DNA of 64,000 nucleotides from Pseudoalteromonas luteoviolacea H33-S (GCF_001625695.1 NZ_AUXY01000035.1:1-64000); one strand, 5' to 3'. Counted from the first letter of the stretch, positions 46,028-55,886 are shown. Translations and numbers: made by a program. The notes: generated by a model from the sequence alone, not told the origin.

Positions 46028-47164
46028 GTGAATAAAGCCATATCTACTATTAACTATACTGAACTTGCCGAAAAAATTAAGTGTTGGGGCAAAGAATTAG
46101 GCTTTGCTGAAGTTGGGATCACCGATATTGACCTCAGTGAACATGAACAGCAACTCCAACGCTGGCTGGATTTAGGGTATCACGGAGAGATGGAGTATAT
46201 GGCGGCACATGGTATGAAACGTGCTCGACCAGCAGAATTAGTGCCTGGCACAAAAAGTATTGTCTCAGTAAAAATGAACTATCTCCCACCTGATGCCAGC
46301 TTTGCTCGCGCCTTAAAAAATAGCACAACCGCTTATATCAGTCGCTACGCACTTGGACGCGATTATCACAAGGTTTTGCGCAACCGACTAAAAAAACTGG
46401 GCCAACGTATTGAGCAAGAAGTTGGCCAATATGGTTTTCGTCCATTCGTCGACTCAGCGCCCGTGCTTGAAAGGCAGATCGCCGAAAAAGCTGGGCTTGG
46501 CTGGCGCGGTAAAAATAGTTTACTGATTCATAAACAAGCCGGCTCATGGTTTTTTCTTGGCGAGTTATTTGTCGATTTACCACTGCCACCTGACCAAAAG
46601 CAGGTAGAAGAAGGGTGCGGAAAGTGCAACGCCTGCATTAGCTTATGTCCAACAGGGGCAATTGTAGAGCCTTATGTTGTCGATGCCAGACGCTGTATTT
46701 CTTATCTTACGATTGAGTTACAAGGCGCTATTCCTGAAGAGTTTCGTCCATTATTAGGCAACCGTATCTATGGATGCGACGACTGCCAACTCGTCTGCCC
46801 TTGGAATCGTTTCGGACAATTGACCGACGAAGAAGACTTTCACCCAAGGAAAACGCTTAAAGATCGAGAGTTATTAGAATTGTTTGCATGGGATGAAAGT
46901 ACCTTCTTAAAAAATACCGAGGGCAGCCCAATAAGACGTATAGGCCATGAAAGATGGCAACGTAATTTAGCTGTTGGGCTTGGCAATGCAAATTATGACG
47001 AACAGATAATCGCTGCACTCACCGAAAAGCTGCCACATGTGAGTGAGCTGGTTCAAGAGCATATACACTGGGCACTTGAACAACAACAGCTCAAACTACA
47101 TGACGAACGTAAAAAAGCACGCCTAATTCGCATCGTTGAAAAAGGCTTGCCTCGGGACGCCTAA
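46028..47164 (+). CDS. queG: Epoxyqueuosine reductase QueG
   Basis: 378 residues (E. coli 379) from the GTG at 46028. Two 4Fe-4S clusters are shown by CGKCNACISLCPTGAI and CDDCQLVCPWNRF, with another Cys in DARRCISYL; cobalamin is the cofactor in the family. It performs the last step of queuosine synthesis in tRNA. A start at 45995 would overlap nnr; the shorter one fits the family and a -10-like TAAATT at about 45987-45992. Confidence 0.92.
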   Translation: MNKAISTINYTELAEKIKCWGKELGFAEVGITDIDLSEHEQQLQRWLDLGYHGEMEYMAAHGMKRARPAELVPGTKSIVSVKMNYLPPDASFARALKNSTTAYISRYALGRDYHKVLRNRLKKLGQRIEQEVGQYGFRPFVDSAPVLERQIAEKAGLGWRGKNSLLIHKQAGSWFFLGELFVDLPLPPDQKQVEEGCGKCNACISLCPTGAIVEPYVVDARRCISYLTIELQGAIPEEFRPLLGNRIYGCDDCQLVCPWNRFGQLTDEEDFHPRKTLKDRELLELFAWDESTFLKNTEGSPIRRIGHERWQRNLAVGLGNANYDEQIIAALTEKLPHVSELVQEHIHWALEQQQLKLHDERKKARLIRIVEKGLPRDA

Positions 47165-47181
47165 GCAAAGCAAGACCGCGG

Positions 47182-48315
47182 TCATTGCTCATCCGTTGTC
47201 AAATTGCATAGATCCTGCTCAATCTCTGCAAATGCATCTTTGACTTGGGCAATGGCTTCTTCTCTTGCAACTGAGCTTTGAATTGCTTCATCAATGTGGG
47301 TAAAAATAAACACTTCTTGGTCTTCATCTAGTCCCATAGAAGGGATACGAGATTCAAATAACTCTTGCAGCCGTTTAAAAATAGCCTCATTTTGAGAGCG
47401 GTTATTATTGAGCATCGACAACAGGCCAGTAAACTTACTGTGGATCGTTTTTATCGCACTATTGAGTTCCCGCTGTTGGTTTATCAAGGTATTTTTAGTC
47501 AATATAGATAGCAACTGCTGTTCGGTAACACTAACAATAAAGCAAATATGGTCTCGTATTCGTCCATGTTTATCTGGATCATCTGACGGCATATTGAGTA
47601 TGAGTACACTTAACAGCTCATAATTCACCAAAATTCGATTGGTAAACTCATGTAACCGCCCTTTGGAATGTAAAATTTCAAACAACTCTATCACAATTGG
47701 TGAGCATAGTCCGGCGGTAGAAAAGTGTAGCTTATCACTATCAACTCGCATTTCTATATTGCAACTCAGACCGAAATTCGCAAGACAGTTAATCAATGCA
47801 TTTGCCAACTCAGAAACATCTTGAATAGTACCAACCTGCTCAACAAAATTTACAATCTGCCCCATTTCACTGCTTGTAGCCATCGCACTGAAAGCAGTTG
47901 TGGTCGCATCTTCTATTTGCTGCTCCAGAATATCTTTTTCTAACAACATTTGCCCTAAATGCAGCAATTTTGCTTTGAGCTCACTATGACCAAATGGTTT
48001 GACAATATAATCTTCCGCGCCAACGGAGTACCCTTCCATGCGCTCTTCAACCGAGCCTCTAGCAGAGACAAACATCACAATAATATGGCTCAAGCTTGGA
48101 TTGGCTTTGATGGCTTTACATACTTCATAGCCGCTCATTTGCGGCATACTCACATCCAGTAATATGACCTGTGGGTCATAAGACTCAACAATCTCAAGAC
48201 ATTCTTGTCCACTGGTGGCAGTTTGCACTTCAAAGTCTAGATCTTCTAAGATTTCTTCAATAATTTCGAGGTTAAATGGCTCATCGTCCACTGCTAAAAT
48301 TCTTTGTAATGCCAT
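47182..48315 (-). CDS. Response regulator with a non-standard output region
   Basis: 377 residues. An intact receiver (1-120) has AVDDEPFNL, phospho-Asp in ILLDVSMPQMSGYEV and the Lys in YIVKPFGHSE. Beyond it is a helical linker (MLLEKDILEQQIEDATT) and a 230-residue region rich in helix with Leu, Glu and Asn, with no HTH, GGDEF, EAL, HD or kinase motif I can see. It lies 57 bp downstream of the histidine kinase and is the likely partner. Output is perhaps protein-protein. Confidence 0.82.
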   Translation of the reverse strand: MALQRILAVDDEPFNLEIIEEILEDLDFEVQTATSGQECLEIVESYDPQVILLDVSMPQMSGYEVCKAIKANPSLSHIIVMFVSARGSVEERMEGYSVGAEDYIVKPFGHSELKAKLLHLGQMLLEKDILEQQIEDATTTAFSAMATSSEMGQIVNFVEQVGTIQDVSELANALINCLANFGLSCNIEMRVDSDKLHFSTAGLCSPIVIELFEILHSKGRLHEFTNRILVNYELLSVLILNMPSDDPDKHGRIRDHICFIVSVTEQQLLSILTKNTLINQQRELNSAIKTIHSKFTGLLSMLNNNRSQNEAIFKRLQELFESRIPSMGLDEDQEVFIFTHIDEAIQSSVAREEAIAQVKDAFAEIEQDLCNLTTDEQ

Positions 48316-48371
48316 AATTTAAGTTCCTTGTGCTCCTTTCCTATAGTTATAGTCACTGATTTAGCTTGTCG

Positions 48372-50324
48372 CTAGTCACCCTTTAAATTGGGTAGCTCAA
48401 CAACAAATTCAGCACCGCCACTTTCACTATTTCGTGCGTAAATACAGCCTTTGTGTAACAGCACAAACTCTTTACAGATCGCTAAACCTAGCCCAGTTCC
48501 GCCAGCCCCACTGTTGGTCTTGCTGCTTTGTGCGAATTTATCAAAAATATGCTCCAGTTCATCACTTGGGATCCCAACCCCTTGGTCGCAAATTGTTAAA
48601 CAGACTTGATCTTCTCTTTGAGACAAATAGACTTCAACATGGCTCTGCTCAGGACTAAACTTAAGCGCATTGCCAAGTAAATTTCTGACCACTTGGACCA
48701 TTTGATCTCTATCACACTCGATGTTTACCCCAGATTCAGGCGCATGCAGATTGATAGAAATACACTTTTCCATTGCCAACCCAGACACATCTTCTACCCC
48801 TTCAGCAAGAATGGATACAAAGTTATGTTTTGCCGGGTTAAATGGAAAACGTCCAGCATCTAACTTAGATAAATCGAGTAAGTTATTTAATAACAACAAC
48901 AACCTTTCACCACTGGTTTCAATACGCGATAAGTATTTGGTTAACTTTTCTATCGGCGCTTCATTTACCGCTAACTTATCTAAGCCAAAACGGGCAAAAC
49001 TTAAAATAGAATGCATCGGTGTGCGCAATTCATGAGACATATTAGCCAAAAACTCAGACTTACTAATGTTGGCATGCTCAGCAGCCTCTTTGGCTGATTG
49101 CAACTGTGAGGTTCTCGCTTGTACTTCAGCTTCTAATACTTCTTTGGCTTCTTCTAGCAACTGTTGCTTACGCTTTAAATGAGCAACATTTTTAAAAATA
49201 GCCGCCAGTGCAATCTCGCCATGATGATCAATTTCGATGAAGGTGCCCATTAACGGAATAGGCAAGCTATCTTGTCTTGGCAGTACTAAGTCACAATCGA
49301 AATGCCGTGCGATGAGCCCTGTTTCAATTCGACTTTTCAGCGCTTCCACAGACTGGCGCTCAAATAGATTAAAAATAGAATGCGACTCGAGCTCTTGCGC
49401 ATTGAGTCCAAATAAGTTTAAACACGCATCATTTGCTTCTATCACAAACCCTTTGAGATTGAACAACATAATAGGGTCAGGAGTATGTTTATAAATAACG
49501 CGCAGCAAACTATCACGCTCAATTAATGCATCTACAGTATCTTGCAGACGCTCTACTAATTCTTGGTTATGTCGACGTAGCAGCTCCGTTTGCCAAAGCT
49601 TGTGAAGTGATTGCAAGAGCGCATTTTCATCAACGGGTTTTGTTAACACATCTTCAACCCCCTGCCGTATGGCTTTCAACGTATCTACCTGGCTTTCTCG
49701 AGAGGTCATTAATAAACAGCGACAGTTGATGTGATACAAACGCACTTGCTCAAATACATCCAATCCAGTTTCATCAACTAAATTAAAATCACAAATTAAT
49801 AAATCAAAATGATGACTCTTTGCTAACAGACCCGCCTCTTTTGAGTTAGTTGCCGTTTTGACATCGAGCTGTGCCCCACGCAAGCTGATAGAAAGCTGCT
49901 TGAGTCGTGTCGATATGTGATCTACCAGTAATACCTTAGGCAACAATAATTGTGCTTGTTCACCAATTTCGAGGACTCGCTCTAACAATCCCGTGATTTC
50001 TTTATTACCAAAGAACGGGTAAATAACTATCGCGTTGGAAAGCACTCTATTGAGTTGGCTAAATGCAGTAAGGTGCTCGGAGTTTTCAGGCTTGGGCGCC
50101 AACAAGATGATTTTTTCATGCTGACTCAGCTCATCTAAAACCTCAAAATACTCAGGCGGGATCCCATGTGCTATCGCAATGACGTCAAAGTGTGAAAAGC
50201 AAGTTTGACTGTCTAACGTTTCATAATGAATGTGCTCAACTTCACTGCCTAACAATTCAAACAACACTTTAATACGCATAGCTAGCACACTATTACTGTC
50301 TATGATCAATACCTTATTTGACAT
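48372..50324 (-). CDS. Hybrid histidine kinase with two N-terminal receiver domains (one degenerate)
   Basis: 650 residues with the order pseudo-REC, REC, PAS, coiled coil, HisKA, HATPase. The first REC (1-120) has lost the phospho-Asp (FDVIAIAHG). The second (about 130-245) keeps LICDFNLVDETG and the Lys (LTKPV). The PAS is about 275-390. The HisKA box is FLANMSHELRTPMHSIL, and the ATP-binding motifs are DQMVQVVRNLLGNALKF and GGTGLGLAICKE. There is no membrane segment, so it is a cytosolic sensor. The input signal is unknown; the next gene is a REC protein. Confidence 0.85.
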   Translation of the reverse strand: MSNKVLIIDSNSVLAMRIKVLFELLGSEVEHIHYETLDSQTCFSHFDVIAIAHGIPPEYFEVLDELSQHEKIILLAPKPENSEHLTAFSQLNRVLSNAIVIYPFFGNKEITGLLERVLEIGEQAQLLLPKVLLVDHISTRLKQLSISLRGAQLDVKTATNSKEAGLLAKSHHFDLLICDFNLVDETGLDVFEQVRLYHINCRCLLMTSRESQVDTLKAIRQGVEDVLTKPVDENALLQSLHKLWQTELLRRHNQELVERLQDTVDALIERDSLLRVIYKHTPDPIMLFNLKGFVIEANDACLNLFGLNAQELESHSIFNLFERQSVEALKSRIETGLIARHFDCDLVLPRQDSLPIPLMGTFIEIDHHGEIALAAIFKNVAHLKRKQQLLEEAKEVLEAEVQARTSQLQSAKEAAEHANISKSEFLANMSHELRTPMHSILSFARFGLDKLAVNEAPIEKLTKYLSRIETSGERLLLLLNNLLDLSKLDAGRFPFNPAKHNFVSILAEGVEDVSGLAMEKCISINLHAPESGVNIECDRDQMVQVVRNLLGNALKFSPEQSHVEVYLSQREDQVCLTICDQGVGIPSDELEHIFDKFAQSSKTNSGAGGTGLGLAICKEFVLLHKGCIYARNSESGGAEFVVELPNLKGD

Positions 50325-50632
50325 GGCGACACCCTTTTTCCGTGGTATCGATTAGTGTAGCCCAAATTAGCAAATGCAAAGGACTAATCAAACATACATC
50401 ACAGTATAAGCACATACATATATCACCTTAAAGCCGCTCCTGACTTGAGTACCCTTATCAATATAGAGTAATAACTCTTTGCCATCTTTTGTGATAACCT
50501 AGCTGTGCTTAACATAGCCCCGGATATGATGATTAATTTACGATTCAACGTATTAAAGCGGGCCCTAATTTTCTAACAAAATGAACTATTTCTTTTGTCA
50601 CTCGTAAATAAAAATAAACAACGGAACTTATC
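50325..50632. other. Intergenic region between the kinase and glutathione peroxidase genes
   Basis: 308 bp carrying the divergent promoters of the two flanking genes. It is AT-rich. I see no ORF, strong hairpin or clear operator, and I cannot place the -35/-10 elements with confidence. Confidence 0.5.
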
Positions 50633-51166
50633 ATGCTAAAAAGAACGATTATCAGCCTTGCTTTGGCACTGAGCAGCCCTTTCGCCTTTGCAAATTGTAA
50701 CGACTTTACTGATGTTGACGTTAGAAAGTTACGCTCAAAAGAAACAGTAAACCTATGCCAGTTTAAAGACAAACCTTTGCTTCTGGTTAATACGGCAAGC
50801 AATTGCGGGTTCACAGGCCAATTCAAAGACCTTGAAGCACTTCACCAAAAATATAAAGACAAAGGCCTAGTGGTCGTCGGCTTCCCTTCAGATGATTTCT
50901 TCCAAGAGGAAAATGATGAAGCGGATACCGCAAAAGTATGCTTCGTCAATTACGGTGTGACATTTACTATGATGGCGACGAGCCCAGTGCGCGGGGATGA
51001 TGCTAACCCAATATTCAAGCATCTGGGAGAGCAAGTAGGATCACCAAAGTGGAATTTTTATAAGTACCTTGTCTCTGCTGATAGAAAAGAAATTCAACGC
51101 TTTGGCAGCCGTACTAAGCCGCTATCTGATGAGCTAACCAGTGCAATTGAAAAGCAAATCAGGTAA
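50633..51166 (+). CDS. Exported glutathione peroxidase family protein
   Basis: 177 residues. A signal peptide (MLKRTIISLALALSSPFAFA) directs it to the periplasm, which is unusual for the family. The peroxidatic Cys is in NTASNCGFTGQF, the Gln region is FPSDDFFQEE (the usual FPCNQF is altered), and the Trp-Asn is WNFYKYLV. A second Cys in AKVCFVNYGVTF is the likely resolving Cys. It would reduce peroxides with a thiol (thioredoxin-type) partner. Confidence 0.87.
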   Translation: MLKRTIISLALALSSPFAFANCNDFTDVDVRKLRSKETVNLCQFKDKPLLLVNTASNCGFTGQFKDLEALHQKYKDKGLVVVGFPSDDFFQEENDEADTAKVCFVNYGVTFTMMATSPVRGDDANPIFKHLGEQVGSPKWNFYKYLVSADRKEIQRFGSRTKPLSDELTSAIEKQIR

Positions 51167-51237
51167 AAGCATGCGTTTTTACCACTTTTGCATTAGAATA
51201 AGGTATGAATAAAAATCAGGCAAGGCATGGAGAGAAG

Positions 51238-51519
51238 ATGACATTAGCAAGTGCAAGACATATTTTAGTAGATAGCGAAGCACAATGTTTAGAATTAAAG
51301 CAGCGGATTGCTGGCGGTGAAGACTTTGCAGACTTAGCAAAAGAGTTTTCTAATTGTCCATCCGGGCAAGATGGTGGCGCACTTGGTGAGTTTGGACCTG
51401 GAATGATGGTACCAGAATTCGATAAGGTGGTATTTTCTGCCCCGTTAAATGAAGTGCAGGGACCTGTACAAACACAGTTTGGGTATCACCTGCTTGAGGT
51501 GACGTCCCGTCAGGACTAA
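51238..51519 (+). CDS. ppiC: Parvulin-type peptidyl-prolyl isomerase PpiC
   Basis: 93 residues, a single rotamase domain. ARHILVDSEAQC and the later FGYHLLEV are the parvulin signature, and GGALGEFGPGMMVPEFD carries the conserved core. There is no signal peptide, so it is cytoplasmic. The ATG at 51238 has GGAGAG 3 nt upstream. A terminator follows. Confidence 0.92.
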   Translation: MTLASARHILVDSEAQCLELKQRIAGGEDFADLAKEFSNCPSGQDGGALGEFGPGMMVPEFDKVVFSAPLNEVQGPVQTQFGYHLLEVTSRQD

Positions 51520-51526
51520 ACAACAA

Positions 51527-51556
51527 GAGGGTAGTTAATAAGCTACCCTTATTTCT
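51527..51556 (+). terminator. ppiC terminator
   Basis: 7-bp stem AGGGTAG/CTACCCT (51528-51534/51543-51549) with an 8-nt loop, then a T-rich tail, 8 bp past the stop codon. Confidence 0.75.
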
Positions 51557-51658
51557 TTCAAGTTTAACTTAGTCAAAAATATATAATATCAACTTCTTTC
51601 TGACTCGAAACCATGTCGTGCTACACTCATAAACAAATAATTTATGAGGGAACACACT

Positions 51659-52237
51659 GTGATTTTATACGGCTCCGATACATCTCCTTATGTCAGAAGA
51701 TTAAGAATCTATTGCGGTATTCACAATCTCACCGTTGATTATAAGCCCATTGATATCTTCAACGCACAAGACAGAGAAATTCTCATCAAGCATAATCCTG
51801 CGCGTAAAATTCCATTTTTAATCTGTGCCGAACAGGCGATATGTGATTCAAATGTGATTGTCAGATATCTACAAGATAAATTTTCTCTCCCACATCTAAA
51901 TTGGCAGCAAGAGAACTTGCTTACTACCATCAACGCCTGTAATGACTCACTGATTGAGATACTGCTTGGACAACGCTCAGGATTTGACACCCAATCAGAT
52001 GTTTTATTTTTTAATTTACAGCGAGAGCGTATAACTGAAACATTGGCTTATTTAGATAAGCAATGTGCAACAGACGTATTTTTGAACTGCGAGTATTTGC
52101 AGATCAGTTTATACTGCTTGCTAGACTGGATCCGATTCAGAGACCTAGCTGATATTAGTCATTTACATGGGCTACTCTCGCATCTAGAAACATGGCAGCA
52201 AAATGCATTCGCCCAAGAAACGGATCCCCGCAGTTAA
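51659..52237 (+). CDS. Glutathione S-transferase-like protein
   Basis: 192 residues. The N-terminal thioredoxin-like domain has LYGSDTSPYVRRLRIYC, with a Ser/Pro-Tyr at the active site, and KIPFLICAEQAICDSNVIVRYL matching the GSH-binding loop. A helical C-terminal domain follows. The substrate is unknown. The GTG at 51659 (GAGGG 8 nt upstream) is preferred to the ATG at 51644, which has no ribosome site. Confidence 0.78.
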   Translation: MILYGSDTSPYVRRLRIYCGIHNLTVDYKPIDIFNAQDREILIKHNPARKIPFLICAEQAICDSNVIVRYLQDKFSLPHLNWQQENLLTTINACNDSLIEILLGQRSGFDTQSDVLFFNLQRERITETLAYLDKQCATDVFLNCEYLQISLYCLLDWIRFRDLADISHLHGLLSHLETWQQNAFAQETDPRS

Positions 52238-52256
52238 TTTTTTACTGGTAACTAAT

Positions 52257-52607
52257 ATGAATGATCTTGAATTAGAATCTGAAGTGGTCAATTTTGTCAC
52301 TGTCGTTAAACAAAGTGAGCAATTATGGGCACTAGGTGCTGAAGATGGCGGCTTTGTCATTGTTGAATCAAATCAATTTGAAGAATCTGATGTTTTGCTC
52401 TTGTGGGGTGACGAAGCCGCTGCACAAGCGCAATGTAAAGATGAATGGGAAGAGTTTAAACCCATTGCTATCGACCTAGATCCATTCCTTGACGAATGGG
52501 TTGAGGATTTAAGAGATGACAATGCACTGGTTGGAATTAATTGGAATGATGACAATGTATGCGTTGAAATTGAACCTGTTAGCCTAGCTCGCGCACTCGC
52601 TGACTAA
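52257..52607 (+). CDS. DUF2750 family protein
   Basis: 116 acidic residues. SEQLWALGAEDGGFVIVES, DVLLLWGDEAAAQAQC and DPFLDEWVEDLRDDNALVGINWN show the DUF2750 signature. No catalytic residues are evident. The function is unknown; it is a soluble small protein. It overlaps the 3' end of the convergent VOC gene by 24 bp. The ATG at 52257 is chosen as the family start; the upstream ATG at 52203 lies inside the GST gene. Confidence 0.82.
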   Translation: MNDLELESEVVNFVTVVKQSEQLWALGAEDGGFVIVESNQFEESDVLLLWGDEAAAQAQCKDEWEEFKPIAIDLDPFLDEWVEDLRDDNALVGINWNDDNVCVEIEPVSLARALAD

Positions 52608-52976
52608 AGCAATAAGCGTCCCTTCTATTGCGCGTACATATGCTTGTATATGTACGCCTTTTTGACACGGTGCAGATAGTGGCTCAGCGCCAGCTGCAAC
52701 TGCCTTGTCATAGCAACTCGATACATTTTCACAACCGAGCGTCAATTCAAACCCAAGAGCAGGTTGCTTTGGTTGAGAGCGAATATACGTTTGTTTAAAC
52801 TGAGATTGTGCAACTGGATGCGTCGCAAACGCAAGTAAGACATTACCTGTATCCAACTCTCCATAGTCACCATTCTCTGTTACAGAATGTGCACTGAGTC
52901 CAAACGCTTGAAAGTAAAAATCCAAAACCTCTTCGACATCATCTACATAAATGACTGTTTTAAGAAAATGCATCAC
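52584..52976 (-). CDS. VOC-superfamily (glyoxalase/bleomycin-resistance fold) protein
   Basis: 130 residues with two beta-alpha-beta-beta-beta modules: VIYVDDVEEVLDFYFQAFGL and GFELTLGCENVSSCYDKAVAAGA. The position of metal ligands is not clear, and the protein could be a ligand-binding rather than enzymatic member. It is convergent with DUF2750; no operon partner. Confidence 0.8.
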   Translation of the reverse strand: MMHFLKTVIYVDDVEEVLDFYFQAFGLSAHSVTENGDYGELDTGNVLLAFATHPVAQSQFKQTYIRSQPKQPALGFELTLGCENVSSCYDKAVAAGAEPLSAPCQKGVHIQAYVRAIEGTLIALVSECAS

Positions 52977-53127
52977 AACAATATGTTAAACAAATATATC
53001 ATTAATAAAGCATAATTAATGAGCAGCGTAAAGACTACTATCAACTCAATGGCACTATTTTGCTAGCTCAGTAGAAATAAAATAAGCTGTTGATACACAT
53101 ACTCATTGAAAGCACGGTATGGTAGAA

Positions 53128-53158
53128 ATGAAAATGGCGCATTACGCGCCATTTATTA
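53128..53158 (-). terminator. der terminator
   Basis: 9-bp stem AAATGGCGC/GCGCCATTT (53132-53140/53146-53154), 5-nt loop, then TTTTCATTTC on the minus strand, directly after the der stop. Confidence 0.85.
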
Positions 53159-54628
53159 TGTTTTGTTTCTCTGCTCTTTCGTAAACGCTCGCAGTTTACG
53201 TTTTTGCGATAAGGTCATTTTATTAGTTCGACCTGAGTAAGGGTTATCCCCTTCCCTGAACTCTATTTTTATTGGCGTGCCCATAATGTTCAACGCTTTT
53301 CGGTAATAGTTCATCAAATAGCGTTTATAGCTATCAGGTAGATCATGTACCTGGTTACCATGGATAACAATCCTAGGTGGATTGTAACCACCGGCGTGAG
53401 CATATTTAAGCTTAACACGACGACCACGTACGAGAGGTGGTTGGTGGTCAGCTTGAGCCATATCCATAATACGTCTAAGCATCGCTGTGCTGACACGCTT
53501 AGTCGCAGACTCATAAGCCTCATCAACTGACTCAAATAAATGACCAACACCCGTGCCATGTAACGCAGAGATAAAGTGTAACCTAGCAAAGTCGATAAAG
53601 CCTAAACGGCGGTCTAACTCTGATTTAATACGCTCTTTAACATAGTTATCCAAGCCATCCCATTTGTTCACAGCAATGACCAGTGAACGACCAGAATTTA
53701 GTGCAAAACCGAGTAGACTTAAGTCCTGATCAGAAATACCTTCTCGTGCATCAACCACCAATAAGATCACATTCGCGTCTTCAATTGCTTTCAATGTTTT
53801 GATCACTGAAAACTTTTCAACAACATCACTGACTTTTTTACGCTTACGAACACCCGCTGTATCAATTAACACGTACTCTCGGTCATTGCGCGTCATCGGG
53901 ATATAAATAGAATCTCGCGTTGTGCCTGGCATGTCATAAACAATAACACGCTCTTCACCTAGAATACGGTTTGTTAGTGTAGACTTACCTACGTTCGGGC
54001 GACCAATGATCGCTAATTTTACTGGTTTGTCTTCAAAACCTGTTTTGCCCTCTTCTGGCGCTTCTTCGCCTTCAAGGTAAAGTTCAGCAATACTTTCATC
54101 GTCTTGTTCAATATCATCTTCTTGCTGTGCAAGCTCAGCAATCGTTGGACCTAGTGTTGCGTCCAATAATTGCGTAACACCGCGCCCATGCGCAGCCGCA
54201 ATTTGATGAATGTCACCCAAAGCAAGTTGATAAAACTCAGCACAACTAGAATCAGCGTCTATGCCATCTGTTTTGTTGGCAACAATGAAACTTTTCTTTT
54301 CTTGCTTCCTTAAATGCTGTGCAATAGCTTGATCCGCAGCTGTCATACCAGCACGAGCATCTACTAAAAACAGCACGACATCAGCTTCTTCAATCGCCAA
54401 AAGCGACTGCTCAGCCATCTCCGTTTCAATGCCTTCCTCACTGCCATCAATACCACCTGTATCAACAACAATGAATTCGTAACCATCGTAATCAGCCTGA
54501 CCGTATTTACGATCGCGTGTTAGACCTGGAAAGTCGGCAACAAGTGCGTCACGAGTACGCGTTAAACGATTAAATAATGTGGACTTACCCACATTTGGTC
54601 GCCCTACCAGAGCGATCACAGGAAGCAT
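53156..54628 (-). CDS. der: Ribosome-assembly GTPase Der (EngA)
   Basis: 490 residues with two tandem G domains, each with GRPNVGKST (about residues 8-16 and 210-218), then a KH-like C-terminal domain ([31 protein letters not shown]). The acidic linker between the G domains ([20 protein letters not shown]) is typical. It acts in 50S subunit biogenesis. The bamB terminator lies just upstream. Confidence 0.96.
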   Translation of the reverse strand: MLPVIALVGRPNVGKSTLFNRLTRTRDALVADFPGLTRDRKYGQADYDGYEFIVVDTGGIDGSEEGIETEMAEQSLLAIEEADVVLFLVDARAGMTAADQAIAQHLRKQEKKSFIVANKTDGIDADSSCAEFYQLALGDIHQIAAAHGRGVTQLLDATLGPTIAELAQQEDDIEQDDESIAELYLEGEEAPEEGKTGFEDKPVKLAIIGRPNVGKSTLTNRILGEERVIVYDMPGTTRDSIYIPMTRNDREYVLIDTAGVRKRKKVSDVVEKFSVIKTLKAIEDANVILLVVDAREGISDQDLSLLGFALNSGRSLVIAVNKWDGLDNYVKERIKSELDRRLGFIDFARLHFISALHGTGVGHLFESVDEAYESATKRVSTAMLRRIMDMAQADHQPPLVRGRRVKLKYAHAGGYNPPRIVIHGNQVHDLPDSYKRYLMNYYRKALNIMGTPIKIEFREGDNPYSGRTNKMTLSQKRKLRAFTKEQRNKT

Positions 54629-54650
54629 AGACTACCTCTTCTTTAAACAA

Positions 54651-54676
54651 CAAAAGGCTTCGCAGTGCGAAGCCTT
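54651..54676 (-). terminator. Hairpin between bamB and der
   Basis: Perfect 10-bp stem AAGGCTTCGC/GCGAAGCCTT (54654-54663/54667-54676), 3-nt loop, followed by TTTTGTTGTTT on the minus strand. It is probably a terminator or attenuator between bamB and der. Confidence 0.75.
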
Positions 54677-54701
54677 ACTAAAACCTTTACGTCAGGGATG
54701 A

Positions 54702-55877
54702 TTAAGGGATTTTTATCGCACTGATCTCACCATCTCGGGTGTATACGATCAACTTATCATCAACGATAATGGGTTCAACAAAAAAGCCTGAACTATCAAA
54801 CTCTTGTCTAGAAACTAAATCACCAGTTTGCTTATCAAGCCAGTGTAAGTTACCTTCCTGATCACCCACTACAACATAATTACCGGCAACCGCTGGGGCA
54901 GTTAAATACCAGCCTCTCAAGCCAGCTTGACTCCAACGCTCGGTGCCTGAGTCTTTATCTAGAGCATAGAGCACACCATCACTATCTACCAAGTAAATAG
55001 TATTTAATTCAATCGCTAAATCACGATAGCTGCTGTACTCACGATCCCAAACTACGTTGCCATTACGCACATCAATGGCTGCAAGTTTGCCATTATACGC
55101 TATCGTGTAGACATACGCACCGGATACAACAGGTTTTGTGTCAACATCAACCAAGCGCTCGAACTCAGATGCCCCTTCCGCCAGTGCAACATCCGTGCTC
55201 CAAGCTGTAAATCCGCTCTCAGCGATCAGTACACTCAGCTTACCGCTTTCTTCACCAATCAATACACCGCCATTAGCAGATGTAGGTGAACTCAAGCCAC
55301 GAAGTGTTAAAGCAGGGACTTCTTGCTCATAGCTCCAACGCTCTTCGCCTGTATCTGGGTGCAAAGCAAGTAACTTACCCGAGCCCAAGTTGACATAAAC
55401 CAAGCCATCACCAGCACTTGGTGAAGATAACGCTTCACCTGGCACCGACTTACGCCAGACTAATTCGCCTGTTTCACGGTCAAGTGCAATTACCTCACCA
55501 TGCTCTGAACCTATGTATATTTTGCCATATGCTTGCAAAATACCACCTGATAACTTTGCAGAGTCATCGTCAGCCCAAGGCCAAATTGAGGTGTCTTGTC
55601 GCGTATCAATTTCCCACAACTGGTCACCGCTTTCTGCATTATATGCTGCAACTCGCCCTTTTCGCTCAGCAGCAAAAATACGGTCGCCATGCGCAGTCGG
55701 TGTCAGACGCGAAAAGTAATGCTCAACGCCATTGCCCAGTGATTCTTGCCAAACTGTTTGAGGTTCAAATTGATTGACAATCTCTGGGAGCACCAACTCT
55801 TCTTCATCATCACTCGATGAACAACCCATTAACGATGCCATACACAATGCCAGTGAGGCCATTGTCAACTTCTTCAT
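54702..55877 (-). CDS. bamB: Outer-membrane assembly lipoprotein BamB
   Basis: 391 residues. The signal peptide ends in the lipobox LMGC (Cys19). An eight-bladed beta-propeller has repeated PQQ-type Trp motifs (GEVIALDRETGELVWR, GKLLALHPDTGEERWSYE, LAAIDVRNGNVVWD, LYALDKDSGTERWSQ). It assists BamA in inserting beta-barrels. It lies 9 bp after yfgM, the usual order. Confidence 0.96.
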   Translation of the reverse strand: MKKLTMASLALCMASLMGCSSSDDEEELVLPEIVNQFEPQTVWQESLGNGVEHYFSRLTPTAHGDRIFAAERKGRVAAYNAESGDQLWEIDTRQDTSIWPWADDDSAKLSGGILQAYGKIYIGSEHGEVIALDRETGELVWRKSVPGEALSSPSAGDGLVYVNLGSGKLLALHPDTGEERWSYEQEVPALTLRGLSSPTSANGGVLIGEESGKLSVLIAESGFTAWSTDVALAEGASEFERLVDVDTKPVVSGAYVYTIAYNGKLAAIDVRNGNVVWDREYSSYRDLAIELNTIYLVDSDGVLYALDKDSGTERWSQAGLRGWYLTAPAVAGNYVVVGDQEGNLHWLDKQTGDLVSRQEFDSSGFFVEPIIVDDKLIVYTRDGEISAIKIP

Positions 55878-55886
55878 GGCTACTCC

